From: Pseudonocardiales bacterium | GTDB taxonomy: Bacteria > Actinomycetota > Actinomycetes > Mycobacteriales > Pseudonocardiaceae | DNA: 64,000 bases | Assembly: GCA_019247305.1 (NCBI GenBank) | Contig: JAFAPC010000191.1 | Coordinates: 1 to 64,000, forward strand | Reading direction: 5' to 3' | Shown: positions 1 through 9,430 of the stretch, one piece after another | Layout: each line of letters begins with the position of its first letter | Position numbering within the stretch: the first letter of the stretch is position 1 | Position numbers and translations under genes: made by a program | Notes under the pieces: model-generated | Database searches by the model: none | The model's input: only the letters and a program-made list of their open reading frames with translations | Told to the model about the DNA's origin: nothing

Positions 1-267
1 GCGCATCAGCGCTTCCAGATCCGGCCAGACCGCGTAGGTCCGCTCAGCGAGCACGTCGGGCTGCTCGTTGAGCACCTCGTAGAGGATCATGATTCCCTGG
101 TTGGGCAGCCCGACCTCGTAGGCGTCCGGGTACATCAACGCCCAGCGCACCGTAGTGCGGTCCCACTCCTTTACGGTGGCGTTGAGCTCGCCTCCCACAT
201 ACTGCACCGGCTTGGCGACCCGGGACAGCAGTGGCTCCAGCTGCTCGAACACCGACATCACAGACAT
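1..267 (-). CDS. B12-binding-domain radical SAM protein (TIGR03960-like), N-terminal fragment running off the window
   Basis: Reverse-complement reads MSVMSVFEQLEPLLSRVAKPVQYVGGELNATVKEWDRTTVRWALMYPDAYEVGLPNQGIMILYEVLNEQPDVLAERTYAVWPDLEALMR, matching the conserved N-terminus of this family. Confidence 0.8.
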   Translation of the reverse strand, partial: MSVMSVFEQLEPLLSRVAKPVQYVGGELNATVKEWDRTTVRWALMYPDAYEVGLPNQGIMILYEVLNEQPDVLAERTYAVWPDLEALMR

Positions 268-566
268 GGCGCTCAGCGTAGGTCGCCGGACCCACCGGCC
301 TTCAGGGACGGTGCCCCCGGTGAGCCCAGCGCCCACCGTGGGGTGGCTGGGTCTTCATGTCTCTGGGTCTTCATTTCTCAGGCCAGCCGCGGGTGTGACG
401 CTGTACCTCAAAGAGCTATTCGTCACCGAGACATTCCAGCGACTTCTGCTCGGGCGGTCTCTCATTGACGGAAGAAATACGACCGTCGTTTCACCATCGC
501 GCGTGGGTTGGTGGAGCTCTTCAGCGCTGCCCACAATTCCCGGCGACCCTGCCCGCAGCTCACTCA

Positions 567-673
567 GGTGCACAAGCATCCATAAGTCCCCGCACGGGCG
601 ACCCGCAGGGTGCACAAGCATCCATGAGACCGTCCGGGAGTGGGCTACTGGGTGCACAAGCATCCATAAGTCC
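567..673 (+). repeat. Three copies of a 23-bp repeat (GGTGCACAAGCATCCATRAGWCC) with exact 42-bp period
   Basis: Copies at 567-589, 609-631, 651-673, separated by 19-bp unrelated spacers. Confidence 0.95.
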
Positions 674-742
674 GTGCTGGGAGCCTGATGCGGAAGTTTT
701 CGGTGGCTGAAGGGTGCTGGACGCCAGCTGGTGCCGCTCTGG

Positions 743-810
743 GTGCGCCGAGTTCGACAGGAGAGCTGTCGCGAGCCTTGTGCACAGCTCTGACGTCGAA
801 CTCGGCGCAC
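743..810. repeat. 68-bp imperfect palindrome / long hairpin
   Basis: GTGCGCCGAGTTCGAC (743-758) and perfect inverse GTCGAACTCGGCGCAC (795-810), with inner AGAGCTGT/ACAGCTCT arms. Confidence 0.95.
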
Positions 811-949
811 TTAGAGCGACGCTTGGTGCTCTGGTACGCAATGGTTCTGGTTACTAGTCTTTGACTCGTCATGCTCGGGCGAGCTGAGTGTGTCACGCGT
901 GTTTCTCCTCAACGTCATCAACCGGATACTCCTGGTGGATGTGTGGTCC

Positions 950-1249
950 TCACGGTGACGGCTCCCAGGCGAGTACCTCGGTGAGCACCTCGATCGCGCT
1001 GCCCTGCACCCGGCGTTCGATCAGCTCAGCCCCGGGGACGATTAGCGGCGATGTCCGCTGGCGCACGGCCAGACAGTCGCGACTGAACCCCGCGAGGTGA
1101 ATGACATCGACCCAATCACCGCGCAGCCGGTGTCCCACCAGCGGCCCATCCTCCCCCGAAGCGACCCGCCGGAACACAAAGCCACCCAACTTGGCCTGGT
1201 CAAGCAGGCTCTTAGCGAGCACCACATCCGGGCTGTCCACAGTCCCCAT
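950..1249 (-). CDS. conserved hypothetical protein (99 aa)
   Basis: Complete ORF with plausible actinobacterial composition; no overlap with a better candidate. Confidence 0.6.
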   Translation of the reverse strand: MGTVDSPDVVLAKSLLDQAKLGGFVFRRVASGEDGPLVGHRLRGDWVDVIHLAGFSRDCLAVRQRTSPLIVPGAELIERRVQGSAIEVLTEVLAWEPSP

Positions 1250-1369
1250 CGCCTATCACCCCCCTCAACGCCCAAGCCACCTATCCGCGGTGCTGCTCCG
1301 CGGCCCTGACCGGCCCGTGTCCCCTCGGTGCCGCAGTGATCACACTCTGGGTGGCCGGGATAGCGGGCA

Positions 1370-1726
1370 TCAGCGGATCTCGGGGGTGTCCAGGAGGCGT
1401 AGGTGCTGGGGTGGGAGGTTGACCAGGTAGTGCCATCCCTGATCGAAGACGACATAAACCCGGTCCCAGTCCCGTCCGACGATCTTTCCCTGGTGGTGCA
1501 GCCGGGAGCGCAGTGCCCCGTGGTCCTCATCCACCGAGACCTGCTCAACCCGATCGCCCAACGACAGTGTCCTGCCCTCGGCATCCTGCAACGGGAAGTC
1601 CTTCAGGGGACGGAAGGTGCCGTCGGGGCTGCGCCGAGAGTTCTCCGGAGCGAATCGGGGTCGTGGGGTACGAGGCTCCATGGTGGATGTTCTCCTTGTG
1701 GGGTTGGTGGAGGGCCGGCTGGCCAC
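1370..1726 (-). CDS. hypothetical protein (up to 118 aa)
   Basis: ORF MEPRTPRPRFAPENSRRSPDGTFRPLKDFPLQDAEGRTLSLGDRVEQVSVDEDHGALRSRLHHQGKIVGRDWDRVYVVFDQGWHYLVNL.. Confidence 0.5.
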   Translation of the reverse strand: MASRPSTNPTRRTSTMEPRTPRPRFAPENSRRSPDGTFRPLKDFPLQDAEGRTLSLGDRVEQVSVDEDHGALRSRLHHQGKIVGRDWDRVYVVFDQGWHYLVNLPPQHLRLLDTPEIR

Positions 1727-1980
1727 GGGGAGCCGGAACAGGGGCAGGAGGGCTCAACCAGCGGCCAGCCGGCGATAGCGGGGCCAACGCCCCGAGGCCT
1801 GGGGTCGACCGAGACATCAGTGCGATGAGCACCTGGCACAGTTTGGACAGGGCGCTGCCGCTGGGGAACAGGCTGGTACGGCCCAGACGAGGGACCCGCA
1901 CGACATGGCACCGACGAGGAACCCACAAAGTATTACGCTCAGCACAACTGCCCCTACCGAGAGGATCGCGGGTACACCCT

Positions 1981-3399
1981 ATGGTCACTGTCCAGTGCTG
2001 GACCGGAGCCGAAACCACGGCCCTGCGCCGAGCCATGCGCCTGAGCATTTGCGCCTTCGCCAAACACCTCGGCGTCGACACCCGGACCGTCACCAAGTGG
2101 GAATCCCGCGGCCACACCATCACCCTGCTCCCCGACACCCAAGCGCTCATGGACACCGCCTTGCGCCGGGCCCCCGAGGAGGTCAAGACCCGCTTTGACC
2201 AGGCAGTAGGCACGAAAGACCAGAAGCCCACCACGGCTTCCCCACCCGGGTCCCCAGAAACGTCACCCACCATCACCCAGTGGAACCATCATTCTATTAC
2301 ACTGGCAGCACAACAGATAACAGGTGAGGACTTGTCTATCCCACGTCGAAACACGCTAGCGGCGGGCCCCCCTGCGGTCCTCGCAGGGGCCGCACTGACG
2401 GAACCGCTCAAGCAATGGCTACTCCCACTCAACCAGGACACGAAAGTAGCAACGTCCGGGTCGGGTTTCTCCCCCACCGAACTCGCGTCACTCGAGGAAG
2501 TAATACAGCAATTCAGAGGCTGGACCAAAAACGGTCAGGGCATGCTGGTGCGCAAGGCGGCCATCGCCCAGCTGAACGATGTCACGGATCGTCTCCGCGA
2601 GGTGTCCCCGGAGCCCGCGACGTGGCGGGCTTTCGGAGTCGCCGCAGAGCTCGCCCAAGCGGTCGCTTGGATATTGTGGGACCATGGCCTGCATCGCTCC
2701 GCGCAGCGGTATTACATCTTATCCGTGCAGCTGGCAAAACTGGCGAACGACGACGAACAAGCCGCCTACGTGCTCGCACTCCTGGCCCGACAATGCTACG
2801 AACTTGGTCACCCCGAGGAGGGTTTGGAGATCGTGGCACTCGCCCAGTACGGCAGCCGAAAGACCGCAACGCCATGGATGCGCGCGATGCTGGCGGGACA
2901 TGAAGCGTGGGGCTATGCTCTCCGGGGAGAGTCACAAGCTGTCCATCGTACTGTCGGTCTTACGGAGGAGTATTTCTCCCACGGCCCGTCGGATGACGAC
3001 CATCGTCGTTTCCAATTTTTTGGCGTTCCTGGCGGGCTCGCTGGCCTGATCGGTGTGCGTTACCGCGAGTTGGCGCGACACGAGCCACGGTGGGCCGGGA
3101 AGGCTCACGAGTATCTTCAGGAGGCGCTTCGTCACCCCTCAGACGAACCCCGGCTCCACGCTTACGATCTTATTGCACTGGCGCGCACTCACTTGATCAC
3201 CGCCGAGCCGGAACACGCCTGCGAGCTGGTTCATCAAGCGATTGCGATCGCGCAGCCGTGGATGAAAGGGCGAGTGGGCGCCAAACTGGGGAAGTTCCAT
3301 CAGGAAGCGGCACAGTACGCGGATATTCCCGTGGTCGGCGATACCCGTGACCGCATCCGCGAGCTGACCGCCGCCAACAGATGGTGGATGCAGGGGTAG
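1981..3399 (+). CDS. XRE-family HTH regulator with C-terminal TPR-like region
   Basis: MVTVQCWTGAETTALRRAMRLSICAFAKHLGVDTRTVTKWESRG... HTH followed by TPR-like helices; start chosen inside ORF 1513..3399. Confidence 0.75.
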   Translation: MVTVQCWTGAETTALRRAMRLSICAFAKHLGVDTRTVTKWESRGHTITLLPDTQALMDTALRRAPEEVKTRFDQAVGTKDQKPTTASPPGSPETSPTITQWNHHSITLAAQQITGEDLSIPRRNTLAAGPPAVLAGAALTEPLKQWLLPLNQDTKVATSGSGFSPTELASLEEVIQQFRGWTKNGQGMLVRKAAIAQLNDVTDRLREVSPEPATWRAFGVAAELAQAVAWILWDHGLHRSAQRYYILSVQLAKLANDDEQAAYVLALLARQCYELGHPEEGLEIVALAQYGSRKTATPWMRAMLAGHEAWGYALRGESQAVHRTVGLTEEYFSHGPSDDDHRRFQFFGVPGGLAGLIGVRYRELARHEPRWAGKAHEYLQEALRHPSDEPRLHAYDLIALARTHLITAEPEHACELVHQAIAIAQPWMKGRVGAKLGKFHQEAAQYADIPVVGDTRDRIRELTAANRWWMQG

Positions 3400-3402
3400 C
3401 CA

Positions 3403-3888
3403 GTGGCGCGAATCGGGATCACTGGTCACATGAACCTCGCTCGCGACAGCGTCCCGCTCGTCGCCGAAGCGCTCCGCGACGTCCTGACGAACGACGCCGA
3501 GGGCGACCTCGTCGGTGTTTCGTGTCTCGCACGGGGTTCAGATCAAATCTTTGCCCGGGTTGTGCTGGAGTATGGCGGCGCCGTTGACGCGGTACTCCCC
3601 GCAGCCGACTATCGAGAGCGGAAGGTCAAACCCGACAATGTAGCAGAGTTCGATGACCTCATCAGTCGCGCTCGCACGGTGCGGACATTACCGTTTGACA
3701 CATCTCACAACGACGCGTACATGGCGGCGAGCGAGGAGATGTTTGACGCTGTTGATTCCCTCATCGCAGTATGGGATGGCAAGCCTTCCGGGGGTTACTC
3801 GGGTACCGCCGATGTCGTGGCCGCCGCCCGCGAGCGCGGGATACCGGTCACCGTGGTGTGGCCCGAGGGTGCACGTCGCGAGCACTAG
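3403..3888 (+). CDS. SLOG/LOG-like Rossmann-fold nucleotide-binding protein
   Basis: IGITGHMNL..DLVGVSCLARGSDQIFA..VDSLIAVWDGKPSGGYSGTADVVAAARERGIPVTVVWP; starts 4 nt after the regulator stop. Confidence 0.6.
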   Translation: MARIGITGHMNLARDSVPLVAEALRDVLTNDAEGDLVGVSCLARGSDQIFARVVLEYGGAVDAVLPAADYRERKVKPDNVAEFDDLISRARTVRTLPFDTSHNDAYMAASEEMFDAVDSLIAVWDGKPSGGYSGTADVVAAARERGIPVTVVWPEGARREH

Positions 3889-4769
3889 CGCAGGAGGAGG
3901 AACTTCAGGCGGCGGGCGGCTACCACGACGCCCACGGCAGCCATCACCCCGAAGTACGCCAAGTGCCCGAGCAGGGACCAGCCGACAACGCCGGTGGTCA
4001 AGTCGCGCATCAGCGTCACCGCGTGGTAAAGCGGGAAGGCCTGCACCAGCCGCTGCAGCGCCAGTGGGTACACCGACAGCGGGAAAAAGGTCGCGGAGAA
4101 CAAGAACATTGGCAGTATCGCCAGCACAACCAGGTCGAAGTCCTGCCAGGAACGCATGAACGAGGCGGCAGTTAATCCCACGGACGCAAACGCGAACGCC
4201 ACGAACAGCCCAGCGGGTAACGCCAGCAATGCCCACGGTGTGGAGATCAGCCCAATCCCGAACATGATGGCGAGGAAGCCGGCGGAGTACATCCCGCCCC
4301 GGATCAACGCCCACCCGATCTCCCCCAGCGCGATGTCCATCGGACCCAGCGGGGTGGCGAGCATCGCGTCGTAGAGCTTCGCGTACTTCAACTTGAAGAA
4401 GACATTGAACGTACTGTCATATACCGCCCCATTCATCGCCGAGGCGGCCAGCAATCCGGGCGCCAGGAACGCCGGATAGCTCAGGTGCTGCCCAGCCGGC
4501 CCTACCACGGTGCCGACCAGGCTGCCCAGCCCCTGGCCCATCGCCGCCAGATAGAGCAGCGGCTCCACGAACCCCGAGACGAGGGCCAACCAGACGTTTC
4601 GTGACGCCAGCGATGAGCGCACGAGGAGCATCCGGGCACGGCCGGCGTAGAGGCCCGGCGGCACTACCCGCATCAGCAGCCTGAGGCGTGGCGCGCCGAG
4701 TTCCCGCGACAGCTCGTCCAGTGCGCTCCTCGGGGCGCTCATCGGGACAACCTCACCCGGAACTGCCAC
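3885..4769 (-). CDS. ABC-2 type transporter permease
   Basis: Hydrophobic protein with LASRNVWLALVSGFVEPLLYLAAMGQGLG; next to a second permease and an ATPase. Confidence 0.85.
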   Translation of the reverse strand: MAVPGEVVPMSAPRSALDELSRELGAPRLRLLMRVVPPGLYAGRARMLLVRSSLASRNVWLALVSGFVEPLLYLAAMGQGLGSLVGTVVGPAGQHLSYPAFLAPGLLAASAMNGAVYDSTFNVFFKLKYAKLYDAMLATPLGPMDIALGEIGWALIRGGMYSAGFLAIMFGIGLISTPWALLALPAGLFVAFAFASVGLTAASFMRSWQDFDLVVLAILPMFLFSATFFPLSVYPLALQRLVQAFPLYHAVTLMRDLTTGVVGWSLLGHLAYFGVMAAVGVVVAARRLKFLLLR

Positions 4770-5554
4770 CGCGACAGCTGCACGCCCACCACCAGCAACA
4801 CCGCCAGGTACGCGAGGTGTCCTGCGGCCTCGTCCAGCCGCAGGGTACCTAACGCGGCGCCGCGGGCCAGCTCAGTGCCGTGCCACAGTGGGCTGATCCA
4901 GGCCAGCGGCTGGACTACCGTGGGGAGCCGCGAGATCGGGAAGAAGGTCCCGGAGAACAGGGTCATCGGCAGCACGATGAACCGGAAGACAGCGACGAAC
5001 ACGTCCCCTTCGTGATTCCGCGCCGCCGCAAAGGCCACCAGCGGCGCGCTGAACGCCATGCCGCACAGCACGGCGAAGACCAACGCGAGCACCATGCCTG
5101 GTCCCGGGACCATACCGAACAGCGTGATCACAAGCAGGTAGCCGACGCCGGAGAAGGTCAGCCGCAGCGCGATCCAGGTGAGCTGCCCACCGGCCAGCTG
5201 ACCGGGCGTGATCGGGGTCGCCGCGATGCCCTCATAGGTGCGCCGCCACTTGAATGCCGCGAGGATCGGATAGCTCGACTCGAAGGCCGCGGTCTCGACG
5301 GCGCCGGCCGCGAGCAGCGCTGGGGTGAGGTACACCAGGTAGGGAACCCCACCGGTGGCCTGGGCCGCGCGGCCACTGGCGGCGATCACGCTCCCGAGGC
5401 CGACGCCGAAGGCCGCCAAGAACAGCAGCGGCTGCAGCAGACTGGAGACCACCGTGGCCCGCCAGGTGTGCCGGTACCGAGTCCACAGTCCCTCGACGAC
5501 ACGCAGCGCGGGCCGCCACCTGGTCAGCACCCGGCCGTGGGATGGGGCAGTCAT
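4739..5554 (-). CDS. ABC-2 type transporter permease
   Basis: YRHTWRATVVSSLLQPLLFLAAFGVGLG; operon position. Confidence 0.85.
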   Translation of the reverse strand: MTAPSHGRVLTRWRPALRVVEGLWTRYRHTWRATVVSSLLQPLLFLAAFGVGLGSVIAASGRAAQATGGVPYLVYLTPALLAAGAVETAAFESSYPILAAFKWRRTYEGIAATPITPGQLAGGQLTWIALRLTFSGVGYLLVITLFGMVPGPGMVLALVFAVLCGMAFSAPLVAFAAARNHEGDVFVAVFRFIVLPMTLFSGTFFPISRLPTVVQPLAWISPLWHGTELARGAALGTLRLDEAAGHLAYLAVLLVVGVQLSRWQFRVRLSR

Positions 5555-6481
5555 TCAGTCCACCAGGGATCGGCCGGTGAGCCGGAGGAACACATCCTCC
5601 AGGGTGGACCGCCGGACCAGGCTGGAGACCGGGCGCACCCCGCGCTGATGCGCGGCGGCCAGCGCTGCATCACCGTCTGCGGTGTAGAGCAGCAGCCGGT
5701 CGGGCAGCTCTTCGACGCGCTGCGCCAGGACGTCCAGCGTCGCACCCCAGCCGTGCTGGGCACCTGGGGTGAACCGCAGTTCGAGTACCTCGCGGGTGGA
5801 GTACCGGGCGATGAGCTCCCGTGCGGAGCCCTCAGCGATAATCAGCCCGTCGTCCATCACGACCAGGCGGTCGCACAGCTGCTCAGCCTCGTCCATGTAG
5901 TGCGTGGTGATGATCAGTGTGACGCCCCGCTGCCTGAGCTGGAACAGCCGGTCCCACAGCAGGTGCCGGGCCTGCGGGTCCAGCCCGGTGGTCGGCTCGT
6001 CGAGCAGCATCAGCTCCGGGTCGTTGATCATTGATCGGGCGATGGTCAGCCGCCGCTTCATCCCTCCGGAGAGCTGCTCAACGGGATCAACAGCCCGATC
6101 AGTGAGCTGGACGAAGTCCAGCAGCTCGGCGGCTTTGGCCCGCACCGCGGCCCGGGACATGCCGAAATAGCGACCGTAGACGTGCAGGTTGTCCCGCACC
6201 GAGAGCTCGACGTCCAGGTTGTCCTGCTGCGGTACCACGCCAAGGCGGGCCCGGATCTGCGGTCCGTCAGTATCCGGGTCCATCCCGAGGATCTGAAGCT
6301 CACCGGCGCTACGCGGGGACACGCACCCGATCATGCGCATGGTCGAGGACTTGCCGGCGCCGTTGGGTCCCAGGAAACCGAACACCTCGCCCGCCCGGAC
6401 ATCGATGTCGATGCCCCGGACGGCCTCGAAGGCACCGAACCGTTTGCGCAGCCCACGGGCCTGCACGAGAGAATCGGACAC
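5555..6481 (-). CDS. ABC transporter ATP-binding protein (DrrA/NodI-like)
   Basis: Walker A GPNGAGKSS, signature LSGGMKRRL, Walker B LMLLDEP. Confidence 0.92.
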   Translation of the reverse strand: MSDSLVQARGLRKRFGAFEAVRGIDIDVRAGEVFGFLGPNGAGKSSTMRMIGCVSPRSAGELQILGMDPDTDGPQIRARLGVVPQQDNLDVELSVRDNLHVYGRYFGMSRAAVRAKAAELLDFVQLTDRAVDPVEQLSGGMKRRLTIARSMINDPELMLLDEPTTGLDPQARHLLWDRLFQLRQRGVTLIITTHYMDEAEQLCDRLVVMDDGLIIAEGSARELIARYSTREVLELRFTPGAQHGWGATLDVLAQRVEELPDRLLLYTADGDAALAAAHQRGVRPVSSLVRRSTLEDVFLRLTGRSLVD

Positions 6482-6544
6482 GCCCTTGACGCTACCTGGC
6501 GGCGGCCCTGTGCGCGGACCGCCGCCAGGTGGATGACTGTTCGA

Positions 6545-7054
6545 TCAATAAGCGAGCTTCTCGGCGAGCGTCTCGTACTCGAACTGCTCCTCATCGCCGA
6601 ACCACAGCCCGACCTCATACTTGGCTTCCGCGGAGTTCCCCGAGGCATGCACCAGGTTGATGATCGCTTTACCGCTGAGCTTCGACGATGCCTTCGTCTG
6701 ATGCGCGAAGTCGCCGCGGATGGTTCCCGGCGATGCCTCGTCGGGATACGTGCTGCCGATGATGGCGCGCACTTTACGCACGGCATCCACACCTTCCAAC
6801 ACAAGCGCGATCACCGGACCGGTCTGCATAAACTCCGCAGTGGTGCGATAAACCTCCGCCCCCAAACGCTCTTCGAGATCGAAGTAGTGCTGGCGGGTGA
6901 ACTCCGCGTCCATGTGTCTCATCTTCACGCCAACGATTTTGAGTAGCGCGTCCTCGAATCGCGCGACGACCCGGCCCGCGAGCCCCCGGGCGACGGCGTC
7001 GGGCTTCAGCAGCACAAGAGTGCGCTCAACACCCACGTCCGGCGAGTCCACCAT
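6545..7054 (-). CDS. nucleoside diphosphate kinase-like protein, about 169 aa
   Basis: ERTLVLLKPDAVARGLAGRVVARFED.. and active-site region NLVHASGNSAEAKYEVGLWF; longer than typical NDK. Confidence 0.8.
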   Translation of the reverse strand: MVDSPDVGVERTLVLLKPDAVARGLAGRVVARFEDALLKIVGVKMRHMDAEFTRQHYFDLEERLGAEVYRTTAEFMQTGPVIALVLEGVDAVRKVRAIIGSTYPDEASPGTIRGDFAHQTKASSKLSGKAIINLVHASGNSAEAKYEVGLWFGDEEQFEYETLAEKLAY

Positions 7055-7089
7055 TGTCTTCCTTCCGGTCAAAGTCCATGACGATGTGC

Positions 7090-8157
7090 CTAGGTGCCGA
7101 GGATGGTGCCCGAACGGCCATCTCCGTCAGACCTGACCGGCCTGATGCGGACGCCCCCCGCAACCGGAGCATACCGGGGCGGCCACTTACCGTTGCTGGA
7201 CGAGGCGTCGCTGCGGTGCGGACCGGCGCTGTGGCCGGGGAACGGAAGGACGGCGACCGTGACGTTGTCGTGGCCACCACAGTGCAACGCGATCTTGACG
7301 AGCCAGCGGGCCGCCTCCAAGGGGGCTTCGAGCGCATCGCTGGGAAGCACCGCCGAGAGCTCCTCGACGGTGTCGAAATAGTTCCACAGCCCATCGGTGC
7401 AGACCACGACCACACCGGGCCCATCCGGGGTGATGGTGCGGACGTGGGGCTTGAGCTGATCGGCGTCCTCACCGAGACCGAGCCACGCGGTGATGGCGTG
7501 CGCGCGCCGGTCAGCGGCCGCCTGGGCTGGACTGAGTCGTCCGGCCGCTAACGCCTGGGCCAGCCAGGAGTCGTCCCTGGTGAGCCGAGTCGGCGCCGAG
7601 TCGGCGGATGCCAGGGGCATCCAGTAAGCCCGGCTGTCTCCCACCCAGCCCACCGTGACCTCCTCGCCGGTGACAATAGCGGAGACGAACGTGCAGGCCG
7701 GGGCTCTGCGATCGGCCTGAGCGGAATCGGCCTGACCGACATCGGCCAGCGCAGTAACCGCTTGGTCCGCTGCGCGGATAGCCGCCAGCGTCGCGGCGAC
7801 CGGACCGTCCTCAGCGCGCAGGGCGGCGACCAGCGTCGCGGCGGCAACCTCCGCGGCGGTCTCGGAGGCCTCATCGGGACGAGCGGATGAGGACACACCG
7901 TCGCAGACGATCGCCACCGCGGCGCCACCCTGCGCTAACCCCGGGTTGGCGCGACGGCCGGGACCCACCTCGCGCAGCGCTAAGGCGTCTTCGTTGCGGT
8001 GGCGCCGCCGACCCCGATCGCTGACCCCCGCCGCGACCCCGACGTCGAGCTCGACCCGATCCCGCCGCCGGTCGGCCACCCAGGCACCGCATTGCTCGCA
8101 GTACCGGTCCTGCGGGCCCACCGCTTCGGCGCACTGACGACACAACTGGCCGGGCAT
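7090..8157 (-). CDS. PP2C-family Ser/Thr protein phosphatase with N-terminal zinc-ribbon-like CxxC pairs
   Basis: MPGQLCRQCAEAVGPQDRYCEQCGAWV then SDRGRRRHRNEDA, VAIVCDGVSSS, VGWVGDSRAYW, CTDGLWNY, GGHDNVTV. Confidence 0.88.
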   Translation of the reverse strand: MPGQLCRQCAEAVGPQDRYCEQCGAWVADRRRDRVELDVGVAAGVSDRGRRRHRNEDALALREVGPGRRANPGLAQGGAAVAIVCDGVSSSARPDEASETAAEVAAATLVAALRAEDGPVAATLAAIRAADQAVTALADVGQADSAQADRRAPACTFVSAIVTGEEVTVGWVGDSRAYWMPLASADSAPTRLTRDDSWLAQALAAGRLSPAQAAADRRAHAITAWLGLGEDADQLKPHVRTITPDGPGVVVVCTDGLWNYFDTVEELSAVLPSDALEAPLEAARWLVKIALHCGGHDNVTVAVLPFPGHSAGPHRSDASSSNGKWPPRYAPVAGGVRIRPVRSDGDGRSGTILGT

Positions 8158-8161
8158 CGGG

Positions 8162-9430
8162 TCAGCCGCCCGTGACGGTAGCATTGAGGAAGTTCCGCAG
8201 CGCTTCCACTGCCGCCTCCAAATCTTGATTGCCGGTATAGGCACCGTAGACCTGCTGCTGCATCTCCGCGCTGATCGCGGCCCACTCCGGGGTGACCGGC
8301 CGTGGCTTGGCGCTCGGCAACACCGTGGCCAGCAGGGCCACCATCGGATCAGCCACCAAGTCGTGGTACGCCACCTTGAGCGTCGGAGCCAGCGAGTGCC
8401 GCTGGGCCAGCCCCAGTTGCACATCCCGGGAGGTCGCGACAAACCTGACGAACTCGGTGGCCGCAGGGATGTTACCCGAGGATGCGCTCACGGCGAGGTT
8501 GTGGCCACCGAGCGCAGTAATCGAGCGATGACCGGTGAATGCCGGCAGCGGCGCGATGCCGAGCTTCCCGACGACCTGACTATCCGGGTCCCCGCCGTTC
8601 ATCTGCTGGTAGGCATACGGCCAGGAGCGCATGAAGACCGCGCCGCCCGCCTGGAAAGTCTTGCGGGCCTCTTCTTCGTCCATCGTGTTGAACCCGGGTG
8701 CGTATACTCCCTCAAGGAACGCTGTGCGCATGAACGTGAGTGCCCGCACCGCCGGGTCGTGCTGGAAAAGCACCGACTGGCCATCGTGGCCGAAGACCTC
8801 ACCACCGAGGCCCCAGAAGTACTCCAGGTACTGGACCACCAGCCCCTCGTACTGCTTGCCGGCGGCGACGAACGGCGCGAGGCCGCTGCGCTCGCCGACC
8901 CGGCGGCCGATGTCGATCAGGTCCTCCCAGGTGGTCGGCGGCTGGCCCACCAGGTCTGATCGGTAGTAGAGGATCCCAGCGTCGGTGACTTGCGGCGCGG
9001 CCCACAGTGTCCCGTTCCAGACGGCGGCCTGCACCGGACCGGGCAATGAGACCCGCTCAATCTCGGGGCGCAAATCTCGCAGGTCCACTAGCCAGCCGCG
9101 CTGAGCGAACTGCGGGATCCAGACCACGTCGAGAGTGAGGATGTCGAGGTTCTTTAAGCCGGCGTTGAGCTCCAACTCCAGTATCCGACGCAGATCGTTG
9201 GAGGACGGCGGCAGGGGCTCCACCCGCACCTTTGGTCCATCCGGATGCAGTCTCGCCCATTGCGCCACCACGTCCAAGGCGGTATCCCGGTCCGCCGGGC
9301 CGATCCCGCCGGTGGCCCATACCAGCTCTGCCCTCGACCCGGAGTGGGTGGCATCCGCACAGCCAGCGGTGGCCAGCACCACGGCCGCGGCCAGCACTGC
9401 CCGTCGACTGAGCATTGCGTCGCTGCTCAT
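8162..9430 (-). CDS. extracellular solute-binding lipoprotein (family 1)
   Basis: Lipobox LATAGC; sugar-type SBP sequence with Trp/Tyr-rich motifs. Confidence 0.85.
   Translation of the reverse strand: MSSDAMLSRRAVLAAAVVLATAGCADATHSGSRAELVWATGGIGPADRDTALDVVAQWARLHPDGPKVRVEPLPPSSNDLRRILELELNAGLKNLDILTLDVVWIPQFAQRGWLVDLRDLRPEIERVSLPGPVQAAVWNGTLWAAPQVTDAGILYYRSDLVGQPPTTWEDLIDIGRRVGERSGLAPFVAAGKQYEGLVVQYLEYFWGLGGEVFGHDGQSVLFQHDPAVRALTFMRTAFLEGVYAPGFNTMDEEEARKTFQAGGAVFMRSWPYAYQQMNGGDPDSQVVGKLGIAPLPAFTGHRSITALGGHNLAVSASSGNIPAATEFVRFVATSRDVQLGLAQRHSLAPTLKVAYHDLVADPMVALLATVLPSAKPRPVTPEWAAISAEMQQQVYGAYTGNQDLEAAVEALRNFLNATVTGG

Noticed and set aside
567-673. CRISPR array
   Set aside because: Only three 23-bp repeats with 19-bp spacers and no cas genes; period and sizes do not fit known CRISPR arrays.
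155-688. 177-aa plus-strand ORF containing TSIH repeats
   Set aside because: Repeats derive from the 42-bp-period DNA repeats; start region overlaps the antisense radical SAM gene and composition is not protein-like.
4880-6034. 384-aa plus-strand ORF
   Set aside because: Antisense to the ABC transporter genes; Arg/Gly/Gln/His-rich composition typical of high-GC shadow ORFs.
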